64,000 bases of DNA. Origin: Candidatus Pantoea deserta. Its GTDB lineage: Bacteria > Pseudomonadota > Gammaproteobacteria > Enterobacterales > Enterobacteriaceae. Under the pieces are notes generated by a model. That model searched no databases. It was not told the DNA's origin and saw only the letters and a program-made list of their open reading frames with translations. Location: assembly GCF_003813865.1 (NCBI RefSeq), contig NZ_RMVG01000002.1, positions 372,001 through 436,000 on the forward strand, in the 5' to 3' direction. Positions 29,115 to 37,574 of this stretch are shown here, one piece after another. The stretch's first letter is position 1. Each line of letters starts with the position of its first letter. The position numbers and the translations under genes are program-made.

Positions 29115-30422
29115 GTGTCGAAGGCAACCGAGCAAAACGAAAAGTTAAAGCGCGCGATAATTATATCGGTGGCTCTGCACGTCGTGCTGATCGCGCTGCT
29201 GGTGTGGAGTTCGTTTCACGAAAACATTGAAGCCAGCGGCGGCGGCGGCGGGAGCGATATTGACGCGGTCATGGTCGATCCCGGCGCCGTAGTCGAGCAG
29301 TACAATCGCCAGCAGAACCAGAAAAGCGACAGCCAGCGCGCCGAGCAGCAGCGTCAGAAACAGGCGCAGCAGCAGGCGGAAGAGCTACAGCAGAAACAGG
29401 CCGCTGAACAGCAGCGTCTGAAGGCGCTGGAAAAAGAGCGCCTGCAGGCGCAAGAGGCAGCAAAAGCGCAGGCTGAACAGCAGAAACAGGCGGAAGCGGC
29501 GGCCAAAGCGGCTCAGGAACAGCAGAAGGCGGCTGAAGCGGCCGCCGCACAGGCTAAAGCCGACGCGAAAGCCGAGGCGCAGGCGCAGGCTAAAGCCGCT
29601 GCCGAGGCGAAGCAGAAGGCCGAAGAGCAGGCGAAGCAGGCTGCCGCCGACGCGAAGAAAAAAGCGGAAGAGCAGGCGAAAGCCGCCGCCGCTGCCGCCG
29701 CGAAAGAGAAAGCGGTAGCAGAGGCTAAAGCTGCGGCCGATGCCAAAGCCAAAGCTGACGCCGAAGCGAAAGCCAAAGCCGCAGCGGATGCAAAAGCTAA
29801 GGCCGCTCAGGAAGCCAAAGAGAAAGCCGAGGCCGCCAAAGAGAAAGCGGCGCAGGAAGCCAAAGAGAAGGCCGAGGCCGCGAAAGAGAAAGCGGCGCAG
29901 GAAGCTAAAGAGAAGGCGGAAGCCGCGAAAGAGAAAGCGGCGGCAGAAGCAAAAGCGAAAGCGGATGCGGCGGCGAAAGCCAAAGCGGCTGCCGACGCAA
30001 AGAAAAAGGCGGCAGCGGAAGCGGCGAAAAATAGCAGCGACGTTGACGATCTGCTTGGCGGTCTGACCTCCGGCAAAAACGCGCCGAAAAGCGGCAGCGC
30101 CAGCGGCGGTGCGCCAGCAGGGCAGGGCAACCAGAAAAAATCTGGCGCATCCGGGGCGGATATCAGTAACTATGCGGGACAGATCCAGGCAGCGATTCAG
30201 AGTAAGTTTTACGATTGGGAAAACTACAAGGGCCGCACCTGTACTCTGCGTATTAAGCTGGCTCCGGATGGCTTACTGATTGATGCCAAAGCAGAAGGTG
30301 GCGATCCGGCGCTGTGTCAGGCAGCCTTAGCGGCCGCGCGTCAGGCGCGCATTCCTAAGCCCCCGACGCAGGACGTTTATCAGGTCTTTAAGAACGCGCC
30401 GCTGGATTTCAAACCGCAATAA
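29115..30422 (+). CDS. tolA: Cell envelope integrity protein TolA
   Basis: Links the inner-membrane TolQR motor to TolB and Pal. 435 residues against 421 in E. coli. Domain I is a single N-terminal helix (residues ~14-34). Domain II (~50-310) is a very long Ala/Lys/Glu/Gln-rich alpha-helix that crosses the periplasm. It contains a threefold 15-residue repeat encoded at 29802-29936. Domain III (~345-435) is globular with two cysteines (GRTCTLRIKL, PALCQAAL). It starts at a GTG; the codon use in domain II is biased by its composition rather than by transfer. Confidence 0.97.
   Translation: MSKATEQNEKLKRAIIISVALHVVLIALLVWSSFHENIEASGGGGGSDIDAVMVDPGAVVEQYNRQQNQKSDSQRAEQQRQKQAQQQAEELQQKQAAEQQRLKALEKERLQAQEAAKAQAEQQKQAEAAAKAAQEQQKAAEAAAAQAKADAKAEAQAQAKAAAEAKQKAEEQAKQAAADAKKKAEEQAKAAAAAAAKEKAVAEAKAAADAKAKADAEAKAKAAADAKAKAAQEAKEKAEAAKEKAAQEAKEKAEAAKEKAAQEAKEKAEAAKEKAAAEAKAKADAAAKAKAAADAKKKAAAEAAKNSSDVDDLLGGLTSGKNAPKSGSASGGAPAGQGNQKKSGASGADISNYAGQIQAAIQSKFYDWENYKGRTCTLRIKLAPDGLLIDAKAEGGDPALCQAALAAARQARIPKPPTQDVYQVFKNAPLDFKPQ
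29802..29936 (+). repeat. Threefold 45-bp repeat inside tolA
   Basis: Three consecutive in-frame 45-bp units (29802-29846, 29847-29891, 29892-29936) each encode the 15 residues AAQEAKEKAEAAKEK. The protein units are identical; the DNA differs only by a few silent changes. The extra helix length would extend the periplasmic rod of TolA. Confidence 0.93.
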
Positions 30423-30534
30423 TGCAGTATCTTACAGCAGCTTGATCTATGGTTAAGCCGTAAACAAACAGAAGTCGTGTTTTTCAGGAACTGTGCCAGT
30501 TATCTTGGACTGAGGTTCAGATAAGGGAGATAAA

Positions 30535-31830
30535 ATGAAGCAAGCTCTTCGTGTCACATTAGGCTTTTTTGTACTGTTGTGGGCGGCCATGCTGCACGCA
30601 GAAGTCCGCATTGAGATTACACAGGGCGTCAACACGGCGCGCCCGATCGGCGTCGTGCCCTTTAAATGGGCCGGTTCCGGCGCTGCGCCGGAAGACGTCG
30701 GCGGCATCGTCGGCGCTGACCTGCGTAACAGCGGCAAATTCAACCCTCTCGACGTTTCTCGTCTGCCGCAGCAGCCGACCAGCGCGCAAGAGGTGCAGCC
30801 CGCCGCATGGACCGCGCTTGGTATTGATGCGGTCGTTGTCGGCCAGGTTCAGCCGAACCCGGACGGCAGCTATCAGATCTCTTATCAGCTGGTGGATACC
30901 GCTGGTTCGCCGGGCAACGTGATCGCGCAGAACTCGTATAAAGTCACCAAACAGTGGCTGCGCTACGCCGCGCACACCGCCAGTGACGAAGTGTTCGAGA
31001 AGCTGACCGGTATCAAGGGCGCGTTCCGCACCCGCATCGCTTACGTGGTGCAGACCAACGGCGGCCAGTTCCCCTATGAGCTGCGCGTGTCGGACTACGA
31101 CGGTTTCAACCAGTTCGTCGTGCACCGTTCACCGCAGCCGCTGATGTCGCCGGCCTGGTCGCCAGACGGGTCTAAAGTGGCTTACGTAACCTTTGAAAGC
31201 GGCAAGTCGGCGCTGGTTGTCCAGACGCTCTCTAATGGCGCGATCCGTCAGGTGGCCTCTTATCCGCGTCACAATGGCGCGCCGGCCTTCTCGCCGGATG
31301 GCACTAAGCTGGCTTTCGCCCTCTCTAAAACCGGCAGTCTGAACCTCTATGTGATGGATCTGGCTTCGGGTCAGACCCGTCAGGTGACGGATGGTCGCTA
31401 CAACAGCACTGAACCGACCTGGTTCCCGGACAGCCAGACGCTGGCCTATACCTCGGATCAGGCCGGTGCGCCTCAGATTTATAAAATTGGCATTAACGGC
31501 GGCGCGCCGCAGCGCATCACCTGGGAAGGTTCGCAAAACCAGGATGCTGATGTGTCTGCCGACGGTAAAACCATGGTGATGATTAGCAGCGCCGGTGGCG
31601 CTCAGCATGTCGCCAAACAGGATCTGGAAACGGGAGCCGTTCAGACGTTAACGAGCACGTTCCTGGATGAATCGCCAAGTCTGGCGCCAAACGGCACGAT
31701 GGTAATCTATAGCTCTACTCAGGGGATGGGTTCCGTGTTGCAGTTGGTATCCACAGATGGGCGTTTCAAAGCGCGTCTTCCGGCAACCGATGGACAGGTA
31801 AAATCACCTGCCTGGTCGCCGTATCTGTAA
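30535..31830 (+). CDS. tolB: Tol-Pal system translocation protein TolB
   Basis: Periplasmic protein with an N-terminal domain and a six-bladed WD40-like beta-propeller that binds Pal. 431 residues (E. coli 430). A signal peptide ends near ...AAMLHA before [10 protein letters not shown]. Propeller repeats of the type SPDGSKVAY and SPDGTKLAF recur in the second half. It is 112 bp after tolA with a good ribosome site (AAGGGAG). The gap shows no terminator but could hold an internal promoter, as reported for this operon in E. coli. Confidence 0.98.
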   Translation: MKQALRVTLGFFVLLWAAMLHAEVRIEITQGVNTARPIGVVPFKWAGSGAAPEDVGGIVGADLRNSGKFNPLDVSRLPQQPTSAQEVQPAAWTALGIDAVVVGQVQPNPDGSYQISYQLVDTAGSPGNVIAQNSYKVTKQWLRYAAHTASDEVFEKLTGIKGAFRTRIAYVVQTNGGQFPYELRVSDYDGFNQFVVHRSPQPLMSPAWSPDGSKVAYVTFESGKSALVVQTLSNGAIRQVASYPRHNGAPAFSPDGTKLAFALSKTGSLNLYVMDLASGQTRQVTDGRYNSTEPTWFPDSQTLAYTSDQAGAPQIYKIGINGGAPQRITWEGSQNQDADVSADGKTMVMISSAGGAQHVAKQDLETGAVQTLTSTFLDESPSLAPNGTMVIYSSTQGMGSVLQLVSTDGRFKARLPATDGQVKSPAWSPYL

Positions 31831-31881
31831 TATCCGCCTCTGCGGATAGAGCAAACATCTAACAATAATGGGATTTTTGAA

Positions 31882-32406
31882 ATGCAACTGAACAAAGTGC
31901 TGAAAGGGTTGATGCTGGCTCTGCCGGTTCTGGCTGTAGCCGCTTGTAGCTCACACAAAAACAACAACAACGACCAGACTGGCATGGGCGCTGATGGCGC
32001 ATACGGCAATGGTTCTGGCATGAACGGCAGCGGTAACATGTCTTCTGACGAGCAGGCGCGTCTGCAGATGCAGCAGCTCCAGCAGAACAACATCGTTTAC
32101 TTCGGTCTGGACAAATATGACGTCCAGTCTGACTACGCTCAGATGCTGGACCAGCACGCGGCGTTCCTGCGTAGCAACCCGTCATACAAAGTGACCATCG
32201 AAGGTCATGCGGATGAGCGCGGTACGCCGGAATACAACATCGCGCTGGGCGAGCGTCGTGCTAATGCCGTGAAGATGTACCTGCAAGGCAAAGGCGTATC
32301 GGCTGACCAGATGTCTATCGTTTCTTACGGTAAAGAGAAACCTGCTGTTCTGGGTCATGACGAAGCGGCTTACTCTAAAAACCGTCGTGCCGTTCTGGTC
32401 TACTAA
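31882..32406 (+). CDS. pal: Peptidoglycan-associated lipoprotein Pal
   Basis: Outer-membrane lipoprotein that anchors the envelope to peptidoglycan. 174 residues (E. coli 173). The lipobox LAVAAC places the lipidated Cys at residue 22. A Gly/Asn/Ser-rich tether follows, then an OmpA-like domain with the diaminopimelate-binding stretch [20 protein letters not shown] and [10 protein letters not shown]. It is preceded by tolB (51 bp) and followed by cpoB (9 bp). Confidence 0.99.
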   Translation: MQLNKVLKGLMLALPVLAVAACSSHKNNNNDQTGMGADGAYGNGSGMNGSGNMSSDEQARLQMQQLQQNNIVYFGLDKYDVQSDYAQMLDQHAAFLRSNPSYKVTIEGHADERGTPEYNIALGERRANAVKMYLQGKGVSADQMSIVSYGKEKPAVLGHDEAAYSKNRRAVLVY

Positions 32407-32415
32407 GAGAATCAC

Positions 32416-33222
32416 ATGATTAGTAACTTCAGACTTCATCTGTTAAGTCTGTCGTTACTGGTTGGCGTAGCGGCCCCCTGGGCCGCTAATGCCCAGGCGT
32501 CAATCAGTAGCGTCGGCTCAGGCTCGGTCGAAGACCGTGTCACCACCCTTGAACGAATTTCTAATGCCCAGGCTCAGCTTCTGCAACAATTGCAGCAGCA
32601 GATGAGTGACAACCAAAGCGACATCGATTCGCTGCGCGGGCAAATCCAGCAAAACAGTTATCAGCTTAATCAGGTCATCGAGCGGCAGAAGCAGCTTTAT
32701 CAGCAGATCGATAGCCTGAGCAGCGGCGGCGGAAACGCAGCGGCGCAAAGCAGCGGCGACGCCTCTGCGCCTGCGGCAAGCGCAGGCACGGGCGCAGCGG
32801 CGGCGGCAGGCAGCGCGGACGCCTCCTCAGGCGCGCCGGCTCAGAGCGGCGACGCCAACAGCGACTATAACGCTGCGGTGGCGCTGATTCTGGAAAAGAA
32901 ACAGTACGACCAGGCAATTACTGCGTTACAGGCGTGGGTAAAGCGTTACCCCGATTCGACCTACCAGCCGAATGCCAATTACTGGCTGGGACAGTTGAAT
33001 TACAACAAGGGTAAAAAAGACGACGCGGCGTACTACTACGCTACCGTAGTTAAAAACTATCCCAAGTCGCCCAAGGCGGCTGAAGCCCTGTTAAAGGTTG
33101 GCGTCATCATGCAGGAAAAAAACGATACGGCAAAAGCCAAAGCGGTTTACCAGCAGGTGGTCAAACTTTACCCGAACACCGATTCAGCAAAGCAGGCGCA
33201 AAAACGCCTCGCCGGGCTGTAA
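32416..33222 (+). CDS. cpoB: Cell division coordinator CpoB
   Basis: Periplasmic protein that links Tol-Pal to peptidoglycan synthase PBP1B during division. 268 residues (E. coli 263). A signal peptide ends at about ...WAANAQA. Residues ~35-105 form a trimeric coiled coil rich in Gln and Leu. An Ala/Ser/Gly linker (~106-148) is followed by three TPR repeats (YWLGQLNYNKGKKDDAAYYY and flanking). It closes the tol operon; 166 bp further is the tRNA-Lys cluster. Confidence 0.97.
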   Translation: MISNFRLHLLSLSLLVGVAAPWAANAQASISSVGSGSVEDRVTTLERISNAQAQLLQQLQQQMSDNQSDIDSLRGQIQQNSYQLNQVIERQKQLYQQIDSLSSGGGNAAAQSSGDASAPAASAGTGAAAAAGSADASSGAPAQSGDANSDYNAAVALILEKKQYDQAITALQAWVKRYPDSTYQPNANYWLGQLNYNKGKKDDAAYYYATVVKNYPKSPKAAEALLKVGVIMQEKNDTAKAKAVYQQVVKLYPNTDSAKQAQKRLAGL

Positions 33223-33308
33223 TTTATGCAGCCAGCGCCAGATATTGCCTGATTTCTGGTCTGGCAGCATGAAAGGTAAGCAGTTGAACCCGCTGGCGGA
33301 AAATAAGG

Positions 33309-33336
33309 GTTGCGCTACCTCGGTAAATCAGTAATA
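33309..33336 (+). promoter_or_regulatory. Candidate promoter of the tRNA-Lys operon
   Basis: TTGCGC (33309-33314), 16-bp spacer, TAATAT (33331-33336), followed by a GC-rich discriminator (GCCGCC), as expected of stringently controlled stable-RNA promoters. It is 52 bp ahead of the first tRNA gene. Confidence 0.6.
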
Positions 33337-33388
33337 TATGCCGCCGTTGCCGGGACAGATTGTTAATGTGTCTGGCAAGCCTGAAGAT

Positions 33389-33464
33389 GGGTCGTTAGCT
33401 CAGTCGGTAGAGCAGTTGACTTTTAATCAATTGGTCGCAGGTTCGAATCCTGCACGACCCACCA
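33389..33464 (+). tRNA. lysT: tRNA-Lys(TTT), copy 1
   Basis: 76-base cloverleaf including the encoded CCA. The 7-bp acceptor stem is GGGTCGT / ACGACCC, the anticodon loop is CTTTTAA with anticodon TTT, and the T-arm has GGTTCGAATCC. Flanking AAGAT and ATCTT can lengthen the acceptor stem in the precursor. It is the first of three identical copies; in E. coli this locus also carries tRNA-Val genes, absent here. Confidence 0.99.
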
Positions 33465-33532
33465 TCTTCGCAGTGAACATTCAGCTTCATGCGTCGCCGG
33501 AAAACTTCAGCATTGCTTCACAGCCTAAAGAT

Positions 33533-33608
33533 GGGTCGTTAGCTCAGTCGGTAGAGCAGTTGACTTTTAATCAATTGGTCGCAGGTTCGAATCCTGCACG
33601 ACCCACCA
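33533..33608 (+). tRNA. lysW: tRNA-Lys(TTT), copy 2
   Basis: Identical over all 76 bases to the first copy, 68 bp downstream, with the same pairing flanks AAGAT / ATCTT. The symbol follows the E. coli lys cluster and the numbering of copies is arbitrary. Confidence 0.99.
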
Positions 33609-33652
33609 TCTTTTTACGCAGGCTTCGGCTTTGCGGGTTGTAAGCTCAGAGC

Positions 33653-33728
33653 GGGTCGTTAGCTCAGTCGGTAGAGCAGTTGACTTTTAATCAATTGGTC
33701 GCAGGTTCGAATCCTGCACGACCCACCA
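33653..33728 (+). tRNA. lysY: tRNA-Lys(TTT), copy 3
   Basis: Third identical 76-base copy, 44 bp after the second. Its flanks differ from the other two. A rho-independent terminator follows within 10 bp. Confidence 0.99.
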
Positions 33729-33737
33729 ATTCAGAGA

Positions 33738-33763
33738 AAAGCGCCCAATGGGCGCTTTTTTCG
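33738..33763 (+). terminator. Terminator of the tRNA-Lys operon
   Basis: A 9-bp stem AAAGCGCCC / GGGCGCTTT with a 3-base loop, followed by further T. It immediately follows the third tRNA gene. Confidence 0.92.
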
Positions 33764-33809
33764 TTTCAGCCTCTCCCTGTTTCCTGAAGCCACTCCATAG
33801 TCGGATGGG

Positions 33810-33910
33810 GCAGGGGGAGCGGGCGCGAAGAGCAAAGCGTCCGAGCCAGGATGGCGAGGCCGGCCCACAGGGATGTGGGTTTTCTTTGCGATCGCGCCCG
33901 CTCCCCCTGC
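33810..33910 (+). repeat. Structured repeat element, copy 3
   Basis: A 101-bp element with perfect 19-bp outer arms (33810-33828 with 33892-33910), unrelated in sequence to the arms at 11.8-12.1 kb. It keeps GAGCAAAGCGTC (33830-33841) and CTTTGCGATCG (33884-33894). The first inner hairpin GCCA-GGA-TGGC continues through tandem G/A mismatches (CCGA / GAGG). The second is CCCACA-GGGA-TGTGGG (33864-33879). It directly abuts the 49-bp tandem array. Confidence 0.85.
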
Positions 33911-34156
33911 GCCGCGCAGAGTTCTCACAACGCTACTCACCGCACAGAGCCGCTCCTGCGCCGCGCAGAGTTCTCACAGCGCTACTCACCGCACAGAGCC
34001 GCTCCTGCGCCGCGCAGAGTTCTCACAGCGCTACTCACCGCACAGAGCCGCTCCTGTGCCGCGCAGAGTTCTCACAGCGCTACTCACCGCACTCAGAGCC
34101 GCTCCTGCGCCGCGCAGAGTGCTCACAGCGCGACTCGCCGCCCTCAGAGCAGCCTT
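33911..34156. repeat. 49-bp tandem repeat array, five units
   Basis: Five consecutive copies of a 49-bp unit starting GCCGCGCAGAGTTCTCACA begin at 33911, 33960, 34009, 34058 and 34109; the fourth has two extra bases and the fifth has diverged. The period is not a multiple of three, so apparent plus-strand reading frames here merely repeat the same peptides in rotating frames and are not genes. The array lies between repeat copy 3 and the 3' end of the Ada-AlkA gene. Confidence 0.93.
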
Positions 34157-34215
34157 AGCACCAGAACGTCCTCAGCATTACGCACAGCCCCTCGCAGCGA
34201 CTTCTGCGCTTCCCC

Positions 34216-35691
34216 TCACGCCCCTTTCTTCGGCTTCGCCGCGGCCAAATTCTCCCAGATATGCATCACCGCATAGCTGCGCCACGGTCGCCACAGCTGC
34301 GAACGCGCCTCCGCCTCAGCGGGCTTCAGACCGCCAAGATTATTACGGATAGCAATATCCTCTTTAGGGAAAGCATCTGGCCAGCGCAGGGCGCGCATCG
34401 CAATATAGTGCGCTGTCCAGGGACCAATTCCCGGCAGGGCGACCAGCTGCTTCATTACCGTCTCAGGGGACTGCGTCGCGTTAAAGCGCAGCGTCTCCCC
34501 AGCGCACGCCTGCGCAAAGGCGATAATGGCGCGCGAGCGCGCGCTGACAATACCCAAGGGAGCGACATCATCTACCGTCAGACTGGCAACCCGCGCGGGT
34601 TGCGGCGCATAGCGCGTCAAATCGGCGAAAGGCGTCTCGCAGGGTTCGCCAAAGGCGGCGGCAAAACGGCTGCTCACGGTGGTCGCGGCTTTCACCGTCA
34701 CCTGCTGACCGATAATAGCGCGAACCCCTAACTCAAAAGCGTCGAAAGCGCCCGGCACGCGCAAACCCGGATTCCGCGCCAGACCTGGTGCCAGCAGCGG
34801 GTCCTGCCCCAGGCGAGCGGCAATCAGCTGCGGCTGCGCGTTGAGATCAAAAAGATCGCGCAGGCGACGCAGCAGCACCGGCAGCACCGGCGTCAGCGAG
34901 ACAGAAAACTCCAGCTGCAACGCATTCTTCTGCGGAAGATGCGACACGCTAATCCAGCCGCGACAGCGGCCCAGCGCCACGGTGCGTCTCCAGCAGCCAT
35001 CCTGCACCGCCTCCACCTCTTTCATCAGGTGCGACTGCAAAAACGCCAGCATGGATTCCCAGTCATACGGCGGGCGATAGCTAAGACGCAGCGTGGCGCT
35101 GTCGCCTGGCTGGGCGCGCGTCGACACCACCACCGTGCGTTTACGCAGCGCGCCCGGCGTCATGCGATAGCGCGCCTGAAACACATCGTTAAAACGCCGC
35201 AGGCTGCTAAAACCGCTGGCATAAGCCACCTCCGTCACCGGCAGGCTGGTTTCCGTCAGCAGCTGCTTAGCCAGCAGCATCCGCCGCGTCTGCTTCAGCT
35301 CCAGCGGCGAGACGCCCAGCTCCTGCTGAACGATACGGCGCAGCTGGCGCAAACTGACGCCAAACTCAGCGGCGATCTCCTCCAGCCCCTGATGCTGTTC
35401 CAGCATCCCCTCTTCAATGCGCTGAATCAGCCGCTCAGCCAGGCGATGCGGCTGATCCACCGGCGCATTGCCTGGGGCAAGCTCAGGACGACAGCGCAGA
35501 CAGGGGCGAAAATGCGCTTTTTCCGCCGCTTCGGCGCTGGAAAAAAACAGGCAATTCTTTTGCTGCGGCGCTTTAACCGGACAGATCGGGCGACAGTAAA
35601 TCCCGGTCGAGGTCACGCCGACAAAAAACACACCGTCGAAACGGGGATCGCGCGAGGTTAACGCCTGCCAGGCAATCTCAGGATCGAACAT
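34216..35691 (-). CDS. alkA: Ada-AlkA fusion: methyl-phosphotriester sensor and 3-methyladenine glycosylase
   Basis: A 491-residue fusion. Residues ~5-70 are an Ada-type zinc domain with Cys33, Cys37, Cys64 and Cys67, spaced exactly as Cys38/42/69/72 of E. coli Ada. Cys33 (YCRPICP) would accept methyl groups from DNA phosphotriesters. Residues ~90-185 are an AraC helix-turn-helix. The rest is AlkA: its N-terminal domain, then the HhH-GPD fold with LPGIGPWTAHYIAMRAL and the catalytic Asp in KEDIAIR. No O6-methylguanine transferase domain is present; the divergent ogt supplies that. The ATG at 35691 is chosen for its GGGAG site and the domain start. Inferred: a damage-sensing activator carrying its own repair enzyme. 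Confidence 0.92.
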   Translation of the reverse strand: MFDPEIAWQALTSRDPRFDGVFFVGVTSTGIYCRPICPVKAPQQKNCLFFSSAEAAEKAHFRPCLRCRPELAPGNAPVDQPHRLAERLIQRIEEGMLEQHQGLEEIAAEFGVSLRQLRRIVQQELGVSPLELKQTRRMLLAKQLLTETSLPVTEVAYASGFSSLRRFNDVFQARYRMTPGALRKRTVVVSTRAQPGDSATLRLSYRPPYDWESMLAFLQSHLMKEVEAVQDGCWRRTVALGRCRGWISVSHLPQKNALQLEFSVSLTPVLPVLLRRLRDLFDLNAQPQLIAARLGQDPLLAPGLARNPGLRVPGAFDAFELGVRAIIGQQVTVKAATTVSSRFAAAFGEPCETPFADLTRYAPQPARVASLTVDDVAPLGIVSARSRAIIAFAQACAGETLRFNATQSPETVMKQLVALPGIGPWTAHYIAMRALRWPDAFPKEDIAIRNNLGGLKPAEAEARSQLWRPWRSYAVMHIWENLAAAKPKKGA

Positions 35692-35848
35692 AATGACTCC
35701 CGTAAATAAACAAAGCCTATACCCGATTTCTGATGCAGACTCGCTGTTTTCGGACAGCAAAGCAGTTTACCCTGATGACCGAAAACGGCCAGCGCGCCTC
35801 AGGCGAAATGCGATAATAACGGACGTCTCAATCAGGGAGAACGGCATC

Positions 35849-36379
35849 ATGTATCACTTCAAACTTGTCTCTACGCCAGTGGGCGAACTGAAACTGGTGG
35901 CGAGCGAGCGCGGACTCGCAGCAATTTTATGGAAAAACGACGATCCTCACGGCGCGCGCTTCTTACCGCAAACGTGCGATGACGCGCATCCTGTGCTTAT
36001 CGAAACCGAGCGCCAGCTACGGGAGTATTTTGCCGGAGAGCGCCGCTGCTTTGAGCTGCCCCTCGACTTTGTGGGCACGGACTTTCAGAAAAAAGTCTGG
36101 AACGCGCTGGTCACCATTCCCTTTGGCGAAACCCGCAGCTATAGCGAAATCGCCCGGCAGATTGGTCATCCACAGGCCGTGCGCGCGGTTGGCGCGGCCA
36201 ACGGCAGAAATCCGCTCTCAATCGTGGCGCCTTGCCATCGCGTCATCGGCGCAAACGGCAAGCTGACAGGATTTGCTGGCGGTCTGGAGGTAAAAGCCTT
36301 TCTGCTGGATCTGGAGATGCCGCAAACAGCGGGCGTGCTGCCGCTGTTTGCGGAGGAATCGGCTAAACAGGCGATATAA
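35849..36379 (+). CDS. ogt: Methylated-DNA--cysteine methyltransferase Ogt
   Basis: Suicide enzyme that removes alkyl groups from O6-alkylguanine and O4-alkylthymine. 176 residues from the ATG at 35849 (E. coli Ogt 171), with GGGAG upstream; a longer frame running into the intergenic region is rejected. The active Cys lies in IVAPCHRVIGANGKLTGFAGG. The helix-turn-helix region (GETRSYSEIARQIGHPQAVRAVGAANGRNP) is complete. It is divergent from the Ada-AlkA gene across 157 bp, so the two probably share control. No clear Ada box was found in the gap, although short AAAGC stretches occur. Confidence 0.95.
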   Translation: MYHFKLVSTPVGELKLVASERGLAAILWKNDDPHGARFLPQTCDDAHPVLIETERQLREYFAGERRCFELPLDFVGTDFQKKVWNALVTIPFGETRSYSEIARQIGHPQAVRAVGAANGRNPLSIVAPCHRVIGANGKLTGFAGGLEVKAFLLDLEMPQTAGVLPLFAEESAKQAI

Positions 36380-36414
36380 AAAGAGCAGGACACCGCTGTG
36401 CGTTTCCGCTATCT

Positions 36415-36432
36415 TGTTTAGCATATAAAACA
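36415..36432 (+). promoter_or_regulatory. NadR-type operator upstream of nadA
   Basis: TGTTTA-N6-AAAACA, one base away from the NadR consensus TGTTTA-N6-TAAACA. It lies 73 bp before nadA, in the 126-bp gap after ogt. This implies repression of nadA-pnuC when NAD is plentiful. Confidence 0.8.
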
Positions 36433-36505
36433 GGATGGCGGTATCATCACGATTTATTGCCGTCTTCAGCGATATTCGTTCATTTGATAAAACGAGAGCG
36501 GTGTA

Positions 36506-37567
36506 ATGAGTGCTTTATTCGATCCAGAAAACGCTATTTATCCTTTCCCGGCCAAACCCGCCCGGCTCAGCGCCGATGAAAAAACCTTTTATATTGAAAA
36601 AATCAAAGGGTTGCTAAAAGAGCGCAACGCCGTAATGGTGGCTCACTACTACACCGATCCCGAAATCCAGGCGCTGGCGGAAGAAACCGGCGGCTGCGTG
36701 GCGGATTCGCTGGAAATGGCGCGCTTCGGCAGCACCCATCCGGCCTCAACGCTGCTAGTCGCCGGCGTGCGTTTTATGGGCGAAACCGCCAAAATCCTCA
36801 GCCCGGAAAAAACGGTGCTGATGCCAACGCTTCAGGCCGAATGCTCGCTCGACCTCGGCTGCCCCATTGATGAGTTTAACGCCTTCTGCGACGCCCATCC
36901 TGACCGCACCGTCGTGGTCTACGCCAACACCTCCGCCGCGGTCAAAGCGCGCGCTGACTGGGTTGTCACCTCCAGCATCGCGGTTGAGCTGATCGACCAT
37001 CTCGACAGCCTCGGCGAGAAAATCATCTGGGCGCCGGATCGTCATCTCGGTCGCTACGTCACGCAGAAAACCGGGGCTGACGTGCTGTGCTGGCAGGGTG
37101 CCTGCATTGTGCATGACGAGTTTAAAACCCAGGCGCTGCTGCGCATGAAAACGCTCTATCCCGACGCGGCGGTGCTGGTGCACCCGGAATCCCCTCAGGC
37201 GATAGTCGAGCTGGCGGACGCGGTCGGTTCCACCAGCCAGCTGATTCAGGCGGCGCGGCAGCTGCCGCATCCGCAGATGATCGTGGCGACCGATCGCGGC
37301 ATCTTCTACAAAATGCAGCAGGCGGTGCCGGACAAAATTCTGCTGGAAGCGCCGACGGCGGGCGAGGGCGCAACCTGCCGCAGCTGCGCGCACTGCCCGT
37401 GGATGGCGATGAACGGCCTGAAAGCCATTGCGGAAGGGCTGGAGCAGGGCGGCGCGCAGCATGAAATAGCGGTTGACCCCGCGCTGCGCGAGGCGGCATT
37501 ACTGCCGCTCAACCGCATGCTATCCTTTGCAGCAGAACTCAAGCTTAAGGTAAAAGGGAACGCCTGA
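36506..37567 (+). CDS. nadA: Quinolinate synthase A
   Basis: Condenses iminoaspartate with dihydroxyacetone phosphate to quinolinate in NAD synthesis. 353 residues (E. coli 347). It uses a [4Fe-4S] cluster held by three cysteines, found here in [21 protein letters not shown] and [34 protein letters not shown] is the N-terminal signature. It is followed 7 bp later by pnuC. Confidence 0.98.
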   Translation: MSALFDPENAIYPFPAKPARLSADEKTFYIEKIKGLLKERNAVMVAHYYTDPEIQALAEETGGCVADSLEMARFGSTHPASTLLVAGVRFMGETAKILSPEKTVLMPTLQAECSLDLGCPIDEFNAFCDAHPDRTVVVYANTSAAVKARADWVVTSSIAVELIDHLDSLGEKIIWAPDRHLGRYVTQKTGADVLCWQGACIVHDEFKTQALLRMKTLYPDAAVLVHPESPQAIVELADAVGSTSQLIQAARQLPHPQMIVATDRGIFYKMQQAVPDKILLEAPTAGEGATCRSCAHCPWMAMNGLKAIAEGLEQGGAQHEIAVDPALREAALLPLNRMLSFAAELKLKVKGNA

Positions 37568-37574
37568 GGAAGAC

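Noticed and set aside
29513..30150. Long antisense frames rich in Ala, Ser and Phe opposite tolA
   Set aside because: They mirror the Ala/Lys/Glu repeat composition of tolA domain II; no ribosome site or homology.
33338..33643. Plus-strand reading frame of 101 codons across the tRNA-Lys genes
   Set aside because: It simply translates two tRNA-Lys copies (the same 30-residue peptide twice); the DNA is fully explained by tRNA.
33300..34220. CRISPR array suggested by regular repeats near the tRNA genes
   Set aside because: The 49-bp units are directly abutting with no unique spacers and no cas genes are present.
33748..34352. Several plus-strand reading frames of 136-159 codons with Ser/Arg/His/Pro-rich repeats
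   Set aside because: They are produced by the 49-bp tandem array, whose period shifts frame so that the same peptides appear in each frame; they also run antisense into the Ada-AlkA gene.
35692..35848. Ada box between the Ada-AlkA gene and ogt
   Set aside because: Only short AAAGC pieces were seen; no full site with the known spacing could be supported.
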